NCBI RefSeq assembly: GCF_004137245.1
Contig: NZ_SDWS01000005.1
Coordinates: 309,247-373,246, forward strand
Length of the DNA: 64,000 nt
Direction of reading: 5' to 3'
DNA from: Nocardioides glacieisoli
Lineage (GTDB): Bacteria > Actinomycetota > Actinomycetes > Propionibacteriales > Nocardioidaceae
In this document: positions 9,862 through 16,941 of the stretch, piece by piece
Numbering within the stretch: position 1 is the stretch's first letter
Layout: each line of letters opens with the position of its first letter
Notes under the pieces: generated by a model
Seen by the model: the letters and a program-made list of their open reading frames with translations, nothing else
What the model was told of the DNA's origin: nothing
Databases searched by the model: none
Made by a program: the position numbers and the translations under genes

Positions 9862-9960
9862 GCCGCCGCTGCCGCCTCCATCGAGGCGCCGCAGCATGAG
9901 CTTCACCAGCACCCACACGACGACCGCGATCGCCGCGACCACGAGCAGCACCTTCAGCAT
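9766..9960 (-). CDS. Small single-span membrane protein with acidic/proline tail
   Basis: 64 residues: one strong N-terminal membrane span (residues 3-22, LKVLLVVAAIAVVVWVLVKL), a basic stretch RR, then a Gly/Ser hinge and a charged tail ending PKPKPAPKPDDD. I do not recognise the family. The ATG lies 6 nt after a -10-like TACATT on the minus strand (9967-9972), so it looks leaderless. A GGAGGA directly abuts the ATG, too close to act as an SD. The last 96 bp overlap the ccsB 3' end in opposite orientation. The hydrophobic N-terminus and own promoter make it more likely than a chance frame. Confidence 0.65.
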   Translation of the reverse strand: MLKVLLVVAAIAVVVWVLVKLMLRRLDGGGSGGSRPRTLGPDDDPDFLRGLDPKPKPAPKPDDD

Positions 9961-9966
9961 TCCTCC

Positions 9967-9997
9967 AATGTAGTCGCGCCGTCCTAGGCTGGTGTCC
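9967..9997. promoter_or_regulatory. Compact divergent promoter pair
   Basis: Only 37 bp separate the two start codons. Minus strand: TACATT (9967-9972) 6 nt before ATG 9960. Plus strand: TAGGCT (9985-9990) 7 nt before GTG 9998. The two -10 boxes are 12 bp apart, so each promoter's -35 zone covers the other gene's start and RNA polymerase binding should be mutually exclusive. Confidence 0.65.
9985..9990 (+). promoter_or_regulatory. -10 box of the DUF4229 gene
   Basis: TAGGCT, 7 nt before GTG 9998. Confidence 0.6.
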
Positions 9998-10261
9998 GTG
10001 AAGGAGTTCGTGGTCTACACCGTCCTGCGGATCGTGCTCTTCCTGGCGTCGTTCGGGATCGTCGTCGGGATCATGGCGCTGGCCTTCGACGGGTCCTACA
10101 ACCTGTTCTGGGCCGTCGTGCTGGCGTTCCTCATCTCCGGCGTCGGCTCGTTCTTCATCCTCGACCGGCAGCGCGAGGCGTTCGCGCGGCGCGTGGAGAC
10201 GCGCGCGGCCAAGGCGGCCGCCGCCTTCGAGGAGCGCAAGGCGCGCGAGGACACGGACTGA
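9998..10261 (+). CDS. DUF4229 small membrane protein
   Basis: 87 residues with two membrane spans (about 5-27 and 33-53) and a basic, alanine-rich cytoplasmic tail after LDRQREAFARRVE. This matches the actinobacterial DUF4229 proteins, whose function is unknown. GTG 9998 is preferred over in-frame GTG 9992 because TAGGCT (9985-9990) places the transcription start at or next to it. It ends 6 bp before the stop codon of the convergent acetyltransferase gene. Confidence 0.8.
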   Translation: MKEFVVYTVLRIVLFLASFGIVVGIMALAFDGSYNLFWAVVLAFLISGVGSFFILDRQREAFARRVETRAAKAAAAFEERKAREDTD

Positions 10262-10267
10262 GCCTGC

Positions 10268-11530
10268 TCAGAACCCCGTGAGGCTGTAGGCCGGCTCGCT
10301 GAGGTCGGCCATCGCGGCGAAGCGGCGTACGCCCTCGTCGTCGCCGGCGATCCGTCCGGCGCGGCGCAGGTGCTGGACGGGGACGGCCGAGAGGTAGAGC
10401 GAGCCGAGCGTCTCCGCGGTGACCTGCACGTCGGACGGGCGATCGGCCTCGGCGGCGGTGACCGTCGCGACGCCGTCGGTCGTGGTCACCTCGAAGCGGC
10501 CGGAGGCGTGGCCCTGCGGGTCGTGGACCTCGAGGACCACGGTGCCGTCGTCGGCCCACGGCCGGGCGGCGAGGCAGCGCGGGACGTCGAGGAGGCGGAG
10601 CCAGAGGAACTCCTCGACCTCGGTGGTCTTCACGCGGTTGAGGTCGGTGAGCGCCCACGCCAGCGGGTCCTCGGGGTGGGCGAGGTTGAAGGTCACCTTC
10701 TTGATGCGGTCCATGTGGGCGAGGAAGGACCAGAGGCCGAGCTGGGCGTCGGCTGTGAGCGCGACCATCTCCGCGACCTTGGTCGAGTTCTCCTCCCCGT
10801 GCTTGAAGACCACGAACCCGTCGACCTGCCGCGCCTCGTCGAGGTGGACGGCCGCGCGGAGCTTCTTGTCGGGGCCGCCCTCGCTGAAGTCGTACGCACC
10901 GGTGTGGATGTCCTCGTAGGGCGCCGGCCACTCGACGGACCCGCGCTGGCGGGCGTGGAAGGTGTCGAAGACCGCCTTGACGTGCGGCCAGGCGTCAGCG
11001 GGCTCGATGAGCTCGACGCGACCGGGGTCGGTGAAGGACCGCATCGCGAAGCCCGGCGTCGTGTCGACCTCGACACCCGTGCGGAAGGTGGCCGGACCGA
11101 ACCCCCAGCGGCCGTAGATCGTCGCCTCCGACGCGGTGAGCGCGGCCATCGGGACGCCCGCGGCGACGGCGTCGGCGAGGTCGTCCTCGATGAGGCGACG
11201 GAGCAGGCCCTGCCGACGGTGGCTGGCGCTGGTGGTGACGTCGGTGATCATCCGCAGGGGCAGCAGCTCGCGCCCGGCGTTGAGGGTCTTGTCGAGGCTG
11301 GCGTAGGTCGCCACCGGCATCGGTCCGGCGCCGAACTCGCCCTCCGGGAGCCACGCACCGGTGACGTTGACGTCGTCGGTGCGGTAGTGCCTGACCCAGC
11401 GCTCGACCATCTCGTCGTCGGGGCGACCGTCGCGGAAGCCGCGCAGGACGGCCTCGACCCAGCCCTTCCGGCGCGCGACCGCGTCGTCTGAGTCGTCGCT
11501 GAAGTCGAGGTGTGCGAAGTCGTAGTCCAC
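10268..11530 (-). CDS. Eis-like GNAT N-acetyltransferase
   Basis: 420 residues, the length of Eis-family proteins. A GNAT domain with the acetyl-CoA loop SHRRQGLLRRLI near residue 110, a second atypical GNAT-like region and a C-terminal sterol-carrier-like domain are the known layout. The protein ends in TGF, and Eis enzymes use the free C-terminal carboxylate in catalysis. Mycobacterial Eis acetylates aminoglycosides and protein lysines; the native substrate here is unknown. GTG 11530 lies 7 nt after TACCGT (minus strand, 11538-11543), a leaderless arrangement. A palindromic element separates it from upstream menA. Confidence 0.88.
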   Translation of the reverse strand: MDYDFAHLDFSDDSDDAVARRKGWVEAVLRGFRDGRPDDEMVERWVRHYRTDDVNVTGAWLPEGEFGAGPMPVATYASLDKTLNAGRELLPLRMITDVTTSASHRRQGLLRRLIEDDLADAVAAGVPMAALTASEATIYGRWGFGPATFRTGVEVDTTPGFAMRSFTDPGRVELIEPADAWPHVKAVFDTFHARQRGSVEWPAPYEDIHTGAYDFSEGGPDKKLRAAVHLDEARQVDGFVVFKHGEENSTKVAEMVALTADAQLGLWSFLAHMDRIKKVTFNLAHPEDPLAWALTDLNRVKTTEVEEFLWLRLLDVPRCLAARPWADDGTVVLEVHDPQGHASGRFEVTTTDGVATVTAAEADRPSDVQVTAETLGSLYLSAVPVQHLRRAGRIAGDDEGVRRFAAMADLSEPAYSLTGF

Positions 11531-11581
11531 CCGGGGAACGGTAGTGACGCAGGCCCGGGCGGGGCCACGGGTTTCTTCGGT

Positions 11582-11622
11582 TCTCGATACGCCGCGCGAG
11601 GAACGAGCGAGGCGTATCGAGA
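11582..11622. terminator. Palindromic element, possible menA terminator or REP-like repeat
   Basis: TCTCGATACGCC (11582-11593) and GGCGTATCGAGA (11611-11622) are perfect 12-bp arms around GCGCGAGGAACGAGCGA. It directly follows the menA stop. Hairpins built on GATACGCC/GGCGTATC with GAGGAACGAGC loops recur in Nocardioides-type genomes as far as I recall, so it may be a dispersed repeat used as a terminator. No T-tract follows. Confidence 0.65.
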
Positions 11623-11630
11623 CCCGAGAC

Positions 11631-12506
11631 TCAGCCGAGGACGAGCAGGGGCAGCGCGACGAGCACCGACCAGGCCAGCTCGGAGGCGCCGGTGGCCGCG
11701 AGCACGGGGATCAGCGCCGGTCCGTTGGCGCCGCCGAGCACCGCCCGGATCGGCGCCGCGGCGCGGCCGAGGAAGACGAGCCCGAGCAGCGCCCACCACG
11801 TCGTGGCGGCCGCGACCGCGACCACCGCGGCCGCGGCGACGAGGACCAGGAAGGCGTAGAGGTAGCGGGTGCCCTCGTCGCCGAGGCGGACAGCCAGCGT
11901 GCGCTTGCCGGCGACGGTGTCGGTGGGGATGTCGCGCAGGTTGTTGGCGACCAGGATCGCGCAGGCCAGCGCGCCGATGCCGATGCCGGCGTACAGGGCC
12001 GGCCACTCCCACGACTCCGTCTGGACGTACGTCGTGCCGATGACGGCGACGAGCCCGAAGAAGACGAACACCATGACCTCGCCGAGGCCGAGGTAGCCGT
12101 AGGGCTTGTCGCCACCCGTGTAGAACCAGGCCGCGACCACGCAGACCGCGCCGACCGCCACCAGCCACCACGCGGTGGTGGCGGCGAGGACCAGCCCCGC
12201 GATCGCGGCGACCCCGAAGGCGGCGAAGGCGGCGGCCTTCACGGCCCCCGGCGTCGCCGTACCCGACCCGACGAGGCGCATCGGTCCCACCCGGTCGGCG
12301 TCGGTGCCGCGGATGCCGTCGGAGTAGTCGTTGGCGTAGTTGACCCCGACCTGCAGCGCGAGGCTCACGACGAGGGCGAGCAGCGCCTTCCACCACAGGG
12401 CGCTGTCGACGTACGCCGCCACGCCGGTGCCGGCGAGGACGGGTGCGACGGCGGCGGGGAGGGTGCGCGGCCGGGCGCCGGCGATCCAGTCAGCGGATGA
12501 GGTCAC
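11631..12506 (-). CDS. menA: 1,4-dihydroxy-2-naphthoate polyprenyltransferase
   Basis: 291 residues with about eight or nine membrane spans. The UbiA-superfamily aspartate motif is NYANDYSDG (56-64) followed by RGTDADRVGPMRL, which binds Mg2+ and the polyprenyl diphosphate. It joins the prenyl tail to 1,4-dihydroxy-2-naphthoate to give demethylmenaquinone in the membrane. The start is GTG; it overlaps the last 17 nt of the upstream MFS gene, so the two are probably co-transcribed. The other men genes are nearby on the plus strand. Confidence 0.93.
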   Translation of the reverse strand: MTSSADWIAGARPRTLPAAVAPVLAGTGVAAYVDSALWWKALLALVVSLALQVGVNYANDYSDGIRGTDADRVGPMRLVGSGTATPGAVKAAAFAAFGVAAIAGLVLAATTAWWLVAVGAVCVVAAWFYTGGDKPYGYLGLGEVMVFVFFGLVAVIGTTYVQTESWEWPALYAGIGIGALACAILVANNLRDIPTDTVAGKRTLAVRLGDEGTRYLYAFLVLVAAAAVVAVAAATTWWALLGLVFLGRAAAPIRAVLGGANGPALIPVLAATGASELAWSVLVALPLLVLG

Positions 12507-13845
12507 CGGTGGATTCTGGCAGTGGGGCGTCCTGGTCGACGATCGAGGGCGGGCCCGCGGCAGCCGCGTCCTCCGGAGCGGGGGCGTCCGCCCGCGCGTC
12601 GGCCAGCACGTCGGCCGGGACGTGCTGCTCGAGGAAGCGCCGACCGGACCGGGCTGCGACGTGCAGTCCCGCCGCGCCGGCCGTGACGATCGCCGCGATG
12701 GTGAGCCACCCGAAGGCGCCCCACTCCATCGCGAGGAAGCCGTAGACGGCCGGCGCCCAGAACCGGCCCAGGGTGCCGCCGAGCTCCGAGACGCCCTGGT
12801 AGTCGCCGCGACGGCGCGGGTCCATCAGCTCGGCCTCGAGGGTCCAGCCGGACGCGGAGAGGAAGAGCTCGGCCCAGGTGAGGACGACGTGGCCGAGGAA
12901 GAACATGAAGATCGTCACCCACCCCGCGGTCTCGTGCGTCGCCAGGGTGATCAGGCACGTCAGCACGAAGAACAGGGTGGAGAACCGCACCGCCCGCAGC
13001 GCCGTGGTGATGTCGCGGATGCCGCGCGAGGCGAGCCGCGGGAGCACAATGCACATGGCCGTGTTCGTGCCGAAGAGGAGCGCGACCAGCACCTCGGGGG
13101 CGTCGGTCTCGGTCACCAGCCACACCGGGATGACGGTGTGCAGCAGCACCTGGTTGGTCCACATCACGCCGGTGAAGGCGGTGACCGCGATCCAGGCCCG
13201 GTTGCGGATCGCAGGGATGCCCTCGGGCTTGGCGCGCGGCTCGCTGCTGCGGACGTCGTGGCTGGCGTCGGGCAACCGCAGGATCGCGACGCTGTTGGCC
13301 ACGAACAGCGCTGCGCTGAGCACGGGCGCCCACCGCACGACATCGGTGCCGAAGGCGATCGCCCCTCCGCCGATCAGGGCGCCGAGGCTGAAGCCGACGT
13401 TGAGGGCGGAGTACATGTACGCCCGCGACTCGACGCGCTCCGACGCAGGCAGGACGTCGATGACGTACGCGCCGTGCGCCGTCCCGCCCAGGGTGCCCAC
13501 GACCTCCATGGCCACGGCCAGAGCGACGTACTGCGGGAAGCTCTCGATGAACGGCCAGGCGACGAACAGCGAGCCCTGGATGACGGCGCTCAGCGCCCAC
13601 ATCCGCTTGGGGCCGAAGTGGTCGACCAGCTTGCCCATGGGGACCGCCACCACGAAGCTCGCGATCGCGGCGACGGTGAGGCCGATGCCGATCTGGCCGA
13701 GCGACAGGCCGACGACGAGGGTGAAGAACACCGCCGAGCCGGCGAGGAAGGTGCCGTCGGCGGACGCGAAGATCAGCGACTGCAGCGAGAGGCGTCCGGC
13801 CAGCGAGGACGGGGGAGTGGCGTAGTTCCTGAGGGCGGTGAGCAT
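12490..13845 (-). CDS. MFS transporter
   Basis: 451 residues with about twelve membrane spans. Major-facilitator signs are the loop 2-3 motif VPMGKLVDHFGPKRMW near residue 70, a long polar loop between halves (DVRSSEPRAKPEG) and a final polar tail rich in Ala/Asp. The pattern looks like a drug or sugar exporter, but I cannot name a substrate. The 3' end overlaps menA by 17 nt. Upstream are three GACGTC motifs that may bind a regulator. SD quality is poor (GACGGAGA 9 nt from the ATG). Confidence 0.85.
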   Translation of the reverse strand: MLTALRNYATPPSSLAGRLSLQSLIFASADGTFLAGSAVFFTLVVGLSLGQIGIGLTVAAIASFVVAVPMGKLVDHFGPKRMWALSAVIQGSLFVAWPFIESFPQYVALAVAMEVVGTLGGTAHGAYVIDVLPASERVESRAYMYSALNVGFSLGALIGGGAIAFGTDVVRWAPVLSAALFVANSVAILRLPDASHDVRSSEPRAKPEGIPAIRNRAWIAVTAFTGVMWTNQVLLHTVIPVWLVTETDAPEVLVALLFGTNTAMCIVLPRLASRGIRDITTALRAVRFSTLFFVLTCLITLATHETAGWVTIFMFFLGHVVLTWAELFLSASGWTLEAELMDPRRRGDYQGVSELGGTLGRFWAPAVYGFLAMEWGAFGWLTIAAIVTAGAAGLHVAARSGRRFLEQHVPADVLADARADAPAPEDAAAAGPPSIVDQDAPLPESTGDLIR

Positions 13846-13874
13846 CGCCGATCATTCTCCGTCGGGGTACGACA

Positions 13875-13912
13875 GACGTCCTGCCATTTTCGGACGTCGC
13901 AGTGTGACGTCC
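13875..13912. promoter_or_regulatory. Three GACGTC motifs upstream of the MFS gene
   Basis: GACGTC occurs at 13875-13880, 13893-13898 and 13906-13911. The last two form a longer inverted repeat, GGACGTC (13892-13898) and GACGTCC (13906-13912), spaced by 7 bp. They lie 30-67 bp before the MFS ATG, the usual place for a repressor operator. Confidence 0.45.
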
Positions 13913-13919
13913 CCCTCGA

Positions 13920-14047
13920 CTCGTGGATCGCCGCTGGTCGAGGAGTGACGGAGTCGCGCCACGAGACCCGACCCGGTTCGGTGACCCACCTGCGTGTGCC
14001 GACAGTGCGGTGTCCGTGGTGCGGATGCTGCACCACAGTCACCGCAC
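13920..14047. repeat. Two further hairpins in the 242-bp MFS/DinB spacer
   Basis: CTCGTGG (13920-13926) pairs with CCACGAG (13959-13965) around a GGTCGAGGAGTGACGGAGTCGC-type loop, similar in style to the palindrome after menA. A second, nested structure has outer arms GTGCGGTG (14005-14012) and CACCGCAC (14040-14047) and inner arms TGGTGC (14017-14022) and GCACCA (14030-14035), separated by 4-nt internal loops on each side. No coding frame of quality spans the region. Confidence 0.5.
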
Positions 14048-14087
14048 AACGTCCACCGTCCCTGTCGTCGTGTGATGTGCTGCGGCG

Positions 14088-14582
14088 GTGACCGACGACG
14101 ACACCACACGCGACGAGCTCATCGGCTGGCTCGAAAGCACCCGCCGCCACGTCGTCCAACAGGTCGAGGCGATGCCGCCGGAGGCCCGGCGTACGTCCCA
14201 CGTGCCGTCGGGCTGGTCACCGCTCGGGCTGGTGCACCACCTCACCCACGACGTGGAGCGGCTGTGGTTTCGCGCGGTGATGGTGGGGGAGCAGGTCGAG
14301 CTGTCATCGGGGTACGACGGATGGGTCGCGCCCGCGGACCTGGACGACGGCGACATCATCACGGGCTACGTCGAGGAGTGCCGGGCCGCGACGGCGGCGA
14401 TCGCGGCACTGCCGGTCGACCAGCCACCCGCCTGGCTCGCGGACGACATGCCGCCCTACTCCACGTTGCGGGAGCTGCTGCTGCACGTCATCGTCGAGAC
14501 CTCGACGCATGCCGGCCACCTCGACATCTGCCGCGAGCTGGTGGACGGCGGTCAGCGGCTGGTGCTCGACGTCCCAGAATGA
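14088..14582 (+). CDS. DinB-superfamily protein (DUF664 / mycothiol-transferase-like)
   Basis: 164 residues forming a predicted four-helix bundle. The metal-binding histidines of the DinB fold appear in LGLVHHLTHDVERLWF (about 45-60) and STHAGHLDICREL (near 143-155). Relatives in actinobacteria include mycothiol-dependent S-transferases and maleylpyruvate isomerase; which reaction applies here is unknown. The start chosen is GTG. Upstream DNA is rich in inverted repeats. The 3' end is 19 bp from the stop codon of the convergent DUF1330 gene. Confidence 0.8.
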   Translation: MTDDDTTRDELIGWLESTRRHVVQQVEAMPPEARRTSHVPSGWSPLGLVHHLTHDVERLWFRAVMVGEQVELSSGYDGWVAPADLDDGDIITGYVEECRAATAAIAALPVDQPPAWLADDMPPYSTLRELLLHVIVETSTHAGHLDICRELVDGGQRLVLDVPE

Positions 14583-14601
14583 GAGGCGACCGGTCGGACG
14601 A

Positions 14602-14895
14602 TCAGCCCTCGGCGCCCGGCACGACCCGCAAGTCGCGGTCGGCGCCGTCGCCGAGCGCGCGGAGCGCCTCCTGGTAGGCCTCACTGTCGTGCGTCGCGAC
14701 CGCGGCAGCCACAGACTCGAACTCGATGAGGACGGTACGCGTCATCTCCGCCTGCTCGAAGGTCGCCTCGGGGTTGCCGCGGGCGAGGAAGCGCCCACCG
14801 CCGGCCTTGATCGCCGGCCCGGCGAGCTCGGCGTACGCCGTCACCTTGTCCTGGTCGTGCACGGCCTTGTAGACGCAGATCCAGTACGCACTCAT
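14602..14895 (-). CDS. DUF1330 domain protein
   Basis: 97 residues matching the DUF1330 ferredoxin-like fold throughout: AYWICVY at the start, AYAELAGPAIKAGGGRFLARG in the middle, and VLIEFESVAAAVATHDSEAY near the end. The family is structurally similar to dimeric alpha-beta barrels, and its biochemical role is unknown. The ATG lies 6 nt after TAGGGT on the minus strand (14902-14907), so it is probably leaderless. Its promoter region abuts that of divergent menE. Confidence 0.88.
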   Translation of the reverse strand: MSAYWICVYKAVHDQDKVTAYAELAGPAIKAGGGRFLARGNPEATFEQAEMTRTVLIEFESVAAAVATHDSEAYQEALRALGDGADRDLRVVPGAEG

Positions 14896-14901
14896 GCCTC
14901 G

Positions 14902-14955
14902 ACCCTATGACGCGGGCGCCACACGATCGCCCCTGGGCCGCAGAGCCACTAGCGT
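14902..14955. promoter_or_regulatory. Divergent leaderless promoters of the DUF1330 gene and menE
   Basis: Minus strand TAGGGT (14902-14907), 6 nt from ATG 14895; plus strand TAGCGT (14950-14955), 7 nt from GTG 14963. The whole control region is 67 bp. Confidence 0.65.
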
Positions 14956-14962
14956 TGGTCAG

Positions 14963-15982
14963 GTGAGTTTCCTCCGGCCCTCGGACGAGCCATCGGTCGC
15001 GATCCGGCAGCTGTCGCGGTGGCTCGAGGCCGACAACCCCGATCCGCTGCTGATCGAGACCTCCGGCTCCACCGGAGCGCCGAAACGCGTCGTGCTTCCC
15101 CGTCGGGCCGTGCTCGCGAGCGTCGAGGCGTCGGCCCGCCGGCTGGGCGAGTCCGGCCGCTGGCTGCTTGCGCTGCCGTCGTCGTACGTCGCCGGCGTGC
15201 AGGTGATCGTCCGCTCCCTGGTCGCCGGACACGAGCCGATCGTCGTCGACGGCCTCGACGTCGGACGTGCCGCTGCGTCCGACCACAGCCCCACGCCGAC
15301 CTTCGTCTCGCTCGTGCCGACCCAGCTGCACCGGATCCTCGCCAACCCCGAGCAGCTCGCGTCGCTCGCCCGCTGCCACACCGTGCTCCTCGGCGGCGCC
15401 GGCCTCGACGCCGAGCACCGCCGTCTTGCGGAGGAGGCGGGCGTCAACATCGTCGCCACCTACGGCTCCTCCGAGACGGCCGGCGGCTGCGTCTACGACG
15501 GCGTGCCTCTCGACGGCGTCGGCGTCACGCTGGGCGAGGGCGGACGCGTCCGGATCGCCGGCCCCACGCTCTTCAGCCACTACGAGTCCGACCCCGAGCT
15601 GACGGCTGCCTCGGTCGACGACGGCTGGTTCCTCACCTCCGACGAGGGCCGCTTCGACGAGGACGGCCGGCTCCAGATCGTCGGCAGGATCGACGACGTC
15701 GTGATCAGCGGCGGCGTCAAGATCCCGCTCGCACTCGTCGCCGACCGGCTCCGCGAGAACCTCCAGGTCGAGCAGGCCGAGGTCTTCGGCGTCCCCGACC
15801 CCGAGTGGGGTCAGAAGCTGGTCGCGGTCATCGTGGGCACCGCCAACGACGCCGAGCTGCGCGACTGGGTGAGCACTGTCCACCCCCGGTCGTGGGCGCC
15901 GCGCGAGTTCGTCCGCGTCGCCTCCCTCCCGTTGCTGCCCAACGGCAAGGTCGACCGCCAGGCCCTCCAGGCCGGGCTCTGA
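14963..15982 (+). CDS. menE: o-Succinylbenzoate-CoA ligase
   Basis: 339 residues, a short ANL-superfamily adenylating enzyme. The ATP P-loop is ETSGSTGAPKRVVL near residue 32, the A5 motif is ATYGSSETAGG near 170, and DGWFLTSDEGRFDEDGRLQIVGR with the C-terminal NGKVDRQAL lysine complete the active site. It activates o-succinylbenzoate to its CoA ester for menaquinone synthesis. GTG 14963 lies 7 nt after TAGCGT (14950-14955), a leaderless promoter that heads menE-menC-menD. The stop overlaps the menC start (TGATG). Confidence 0.93.
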   Translation: MSFLRPSDEPSVAIRQLSRWLEADNPDPLLIETSGSTGAPKRVVLPRRAVLASVEASARRLGESGRWLLALPSSYVAGVQVIVRSLVAGHEPIVVDGLDVGRAAASDHSPTPTFVSLVPTQLHRILANPEQLASLARCHTVLLGGAGLDAEHRRLAEEAGVNIVATYGSSETAGGCVYDGVPLDGVGVTLGEGGRVRIAGPTLFSHYESDPELTAASVDDGWFLTSDEGRFDEDGRLQIVGRIDDVVISGGVKIPLALVADRLRENLQVEQAEVFGVPDPEWGQKLVAVIVGTANDAELRDWVSTVHPRSWAPREFVRVASLPLLPNGKVDRQALQAGL

Positions 15983-16941
15983 TGCCGGAGGGCGGTTCGC
16001 CACTCGTCTTCTCGATCCCGCTGCGCATCCGCTTCCGCGGCATCACCGTGCGCGAGGGCGTGCTGCTGCGCGGCGACGCCGGCTGGGGCGAGTGGTCGCC
16101 CTTCCTCGAGTACGACGACGACACGTCGCGGCCGTGGCTCGCCTGCGCGCGCGAGGCCGCTGACGTCGGCTGGCCGGAGCCGCTGCGCGACGCCGTACCG
16201 GTCAACGTCACCGTCCCGGCCACCGATCCCGAGCGCGCGCACGCGATCGTCGTCGCCGGCGGTTGCCGCACCGCCAAGGTCAAGGTCGCCGAGCGCGGTC
16301 AGTCCCTGGCCGACGACCTCGCCCGCGTCGAGGCCGTCCGCGACGCTCTCGGTCCCGACGGACTGGTCCGGGTCGACGCCAACGGTGCCTGGGACGTCGA
16401 CGAGGCGGTCCGCGCGATCGCCGCGCTCGACCGGGCCGCGGGCGGGCTTGAGTACGTCGAGCAGCCCGTCATGGCGGTCGAGGACCTCGCCGTCGTACGT
16501 CGTCGGGTCGACGTGGCGATCGCCGCCGACGAGTCGATCCGGCGCGCCGAGGACCCCTACCGCGTGCGGGACCTCGAGGCCGCCGACATCGCCGTGCTCA
16601 AGGTGCAGCCGCTCGGCGGGGTGCGCGCGTGCCTGCGGATCGCCGAGGACATCGGCCTGCCGGTGGTCGTCAGCAGCGCCGTCGAGTCCAGCATCGGCAT
16701 CGCCGCCGGCGTCGCGCTCGCGGCCGCCCTGCCGGAGCTGCACCACGCCTGCGGACTCGCGACGGTCCAGCTGCTCACCGACGACGTCGCGGTCGCACCG
16801 CTGCTCCCGGTCGACGGGATGCTCCCGGTGGGCCCGGTCGAGGTCGACGACGACGCCCTGCGCCGGCTCACGGCCGCGGACGACCGCGTCGACCACTGGC
16901 GACGCAGGCTCGAGTCGGTAGGGCAGGATCGCTCCTCGTGA
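15982..16941 (+). CDS. menC: o-Succinylbenzoate synthase
   Basis: 319 residues of the enolase superfamily. Catalytic and metal residues can be seen: KVKVAE (second Lys acts as base), RVDANGAWD, YVEQPV, AADES, and VLKVQPLGG. It dehydrates SHCHC to o-succinylbenzoate. The ATG overlaps the menE stop by one base and the stop overlaps the menD GTG by 3 nt, so expression should be stoichiometric within the operon. Confidence 0.93.
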   Translation: MPEGGSPLVFSIPLRIRFRGITVREGVLLRGDAGWGEWSPFLEYDDDTSRPWLACAREAADVGWPEPLRDAVPVNVTVPATDPERAHAIVVAGGCRTAKVKVAERGQSLADDLARVEAVRDALGPDGLVRVDANGAWDVDEAVRAIAALDRAAGGLEYVEQPVMAVEDLAVVRRRVDVAIAADESIRRAEDPYRVRDLEAADIAVLKVQPLGGVRACLRIAEDIGLPVVVSSAVESSIGIAAGVALAAALPELHHACGLATVQLLTDDVAVAPLLPVDGMLPVGPVEVDDDALRRLTAADDRVDHWRRRLESVGQDRSS

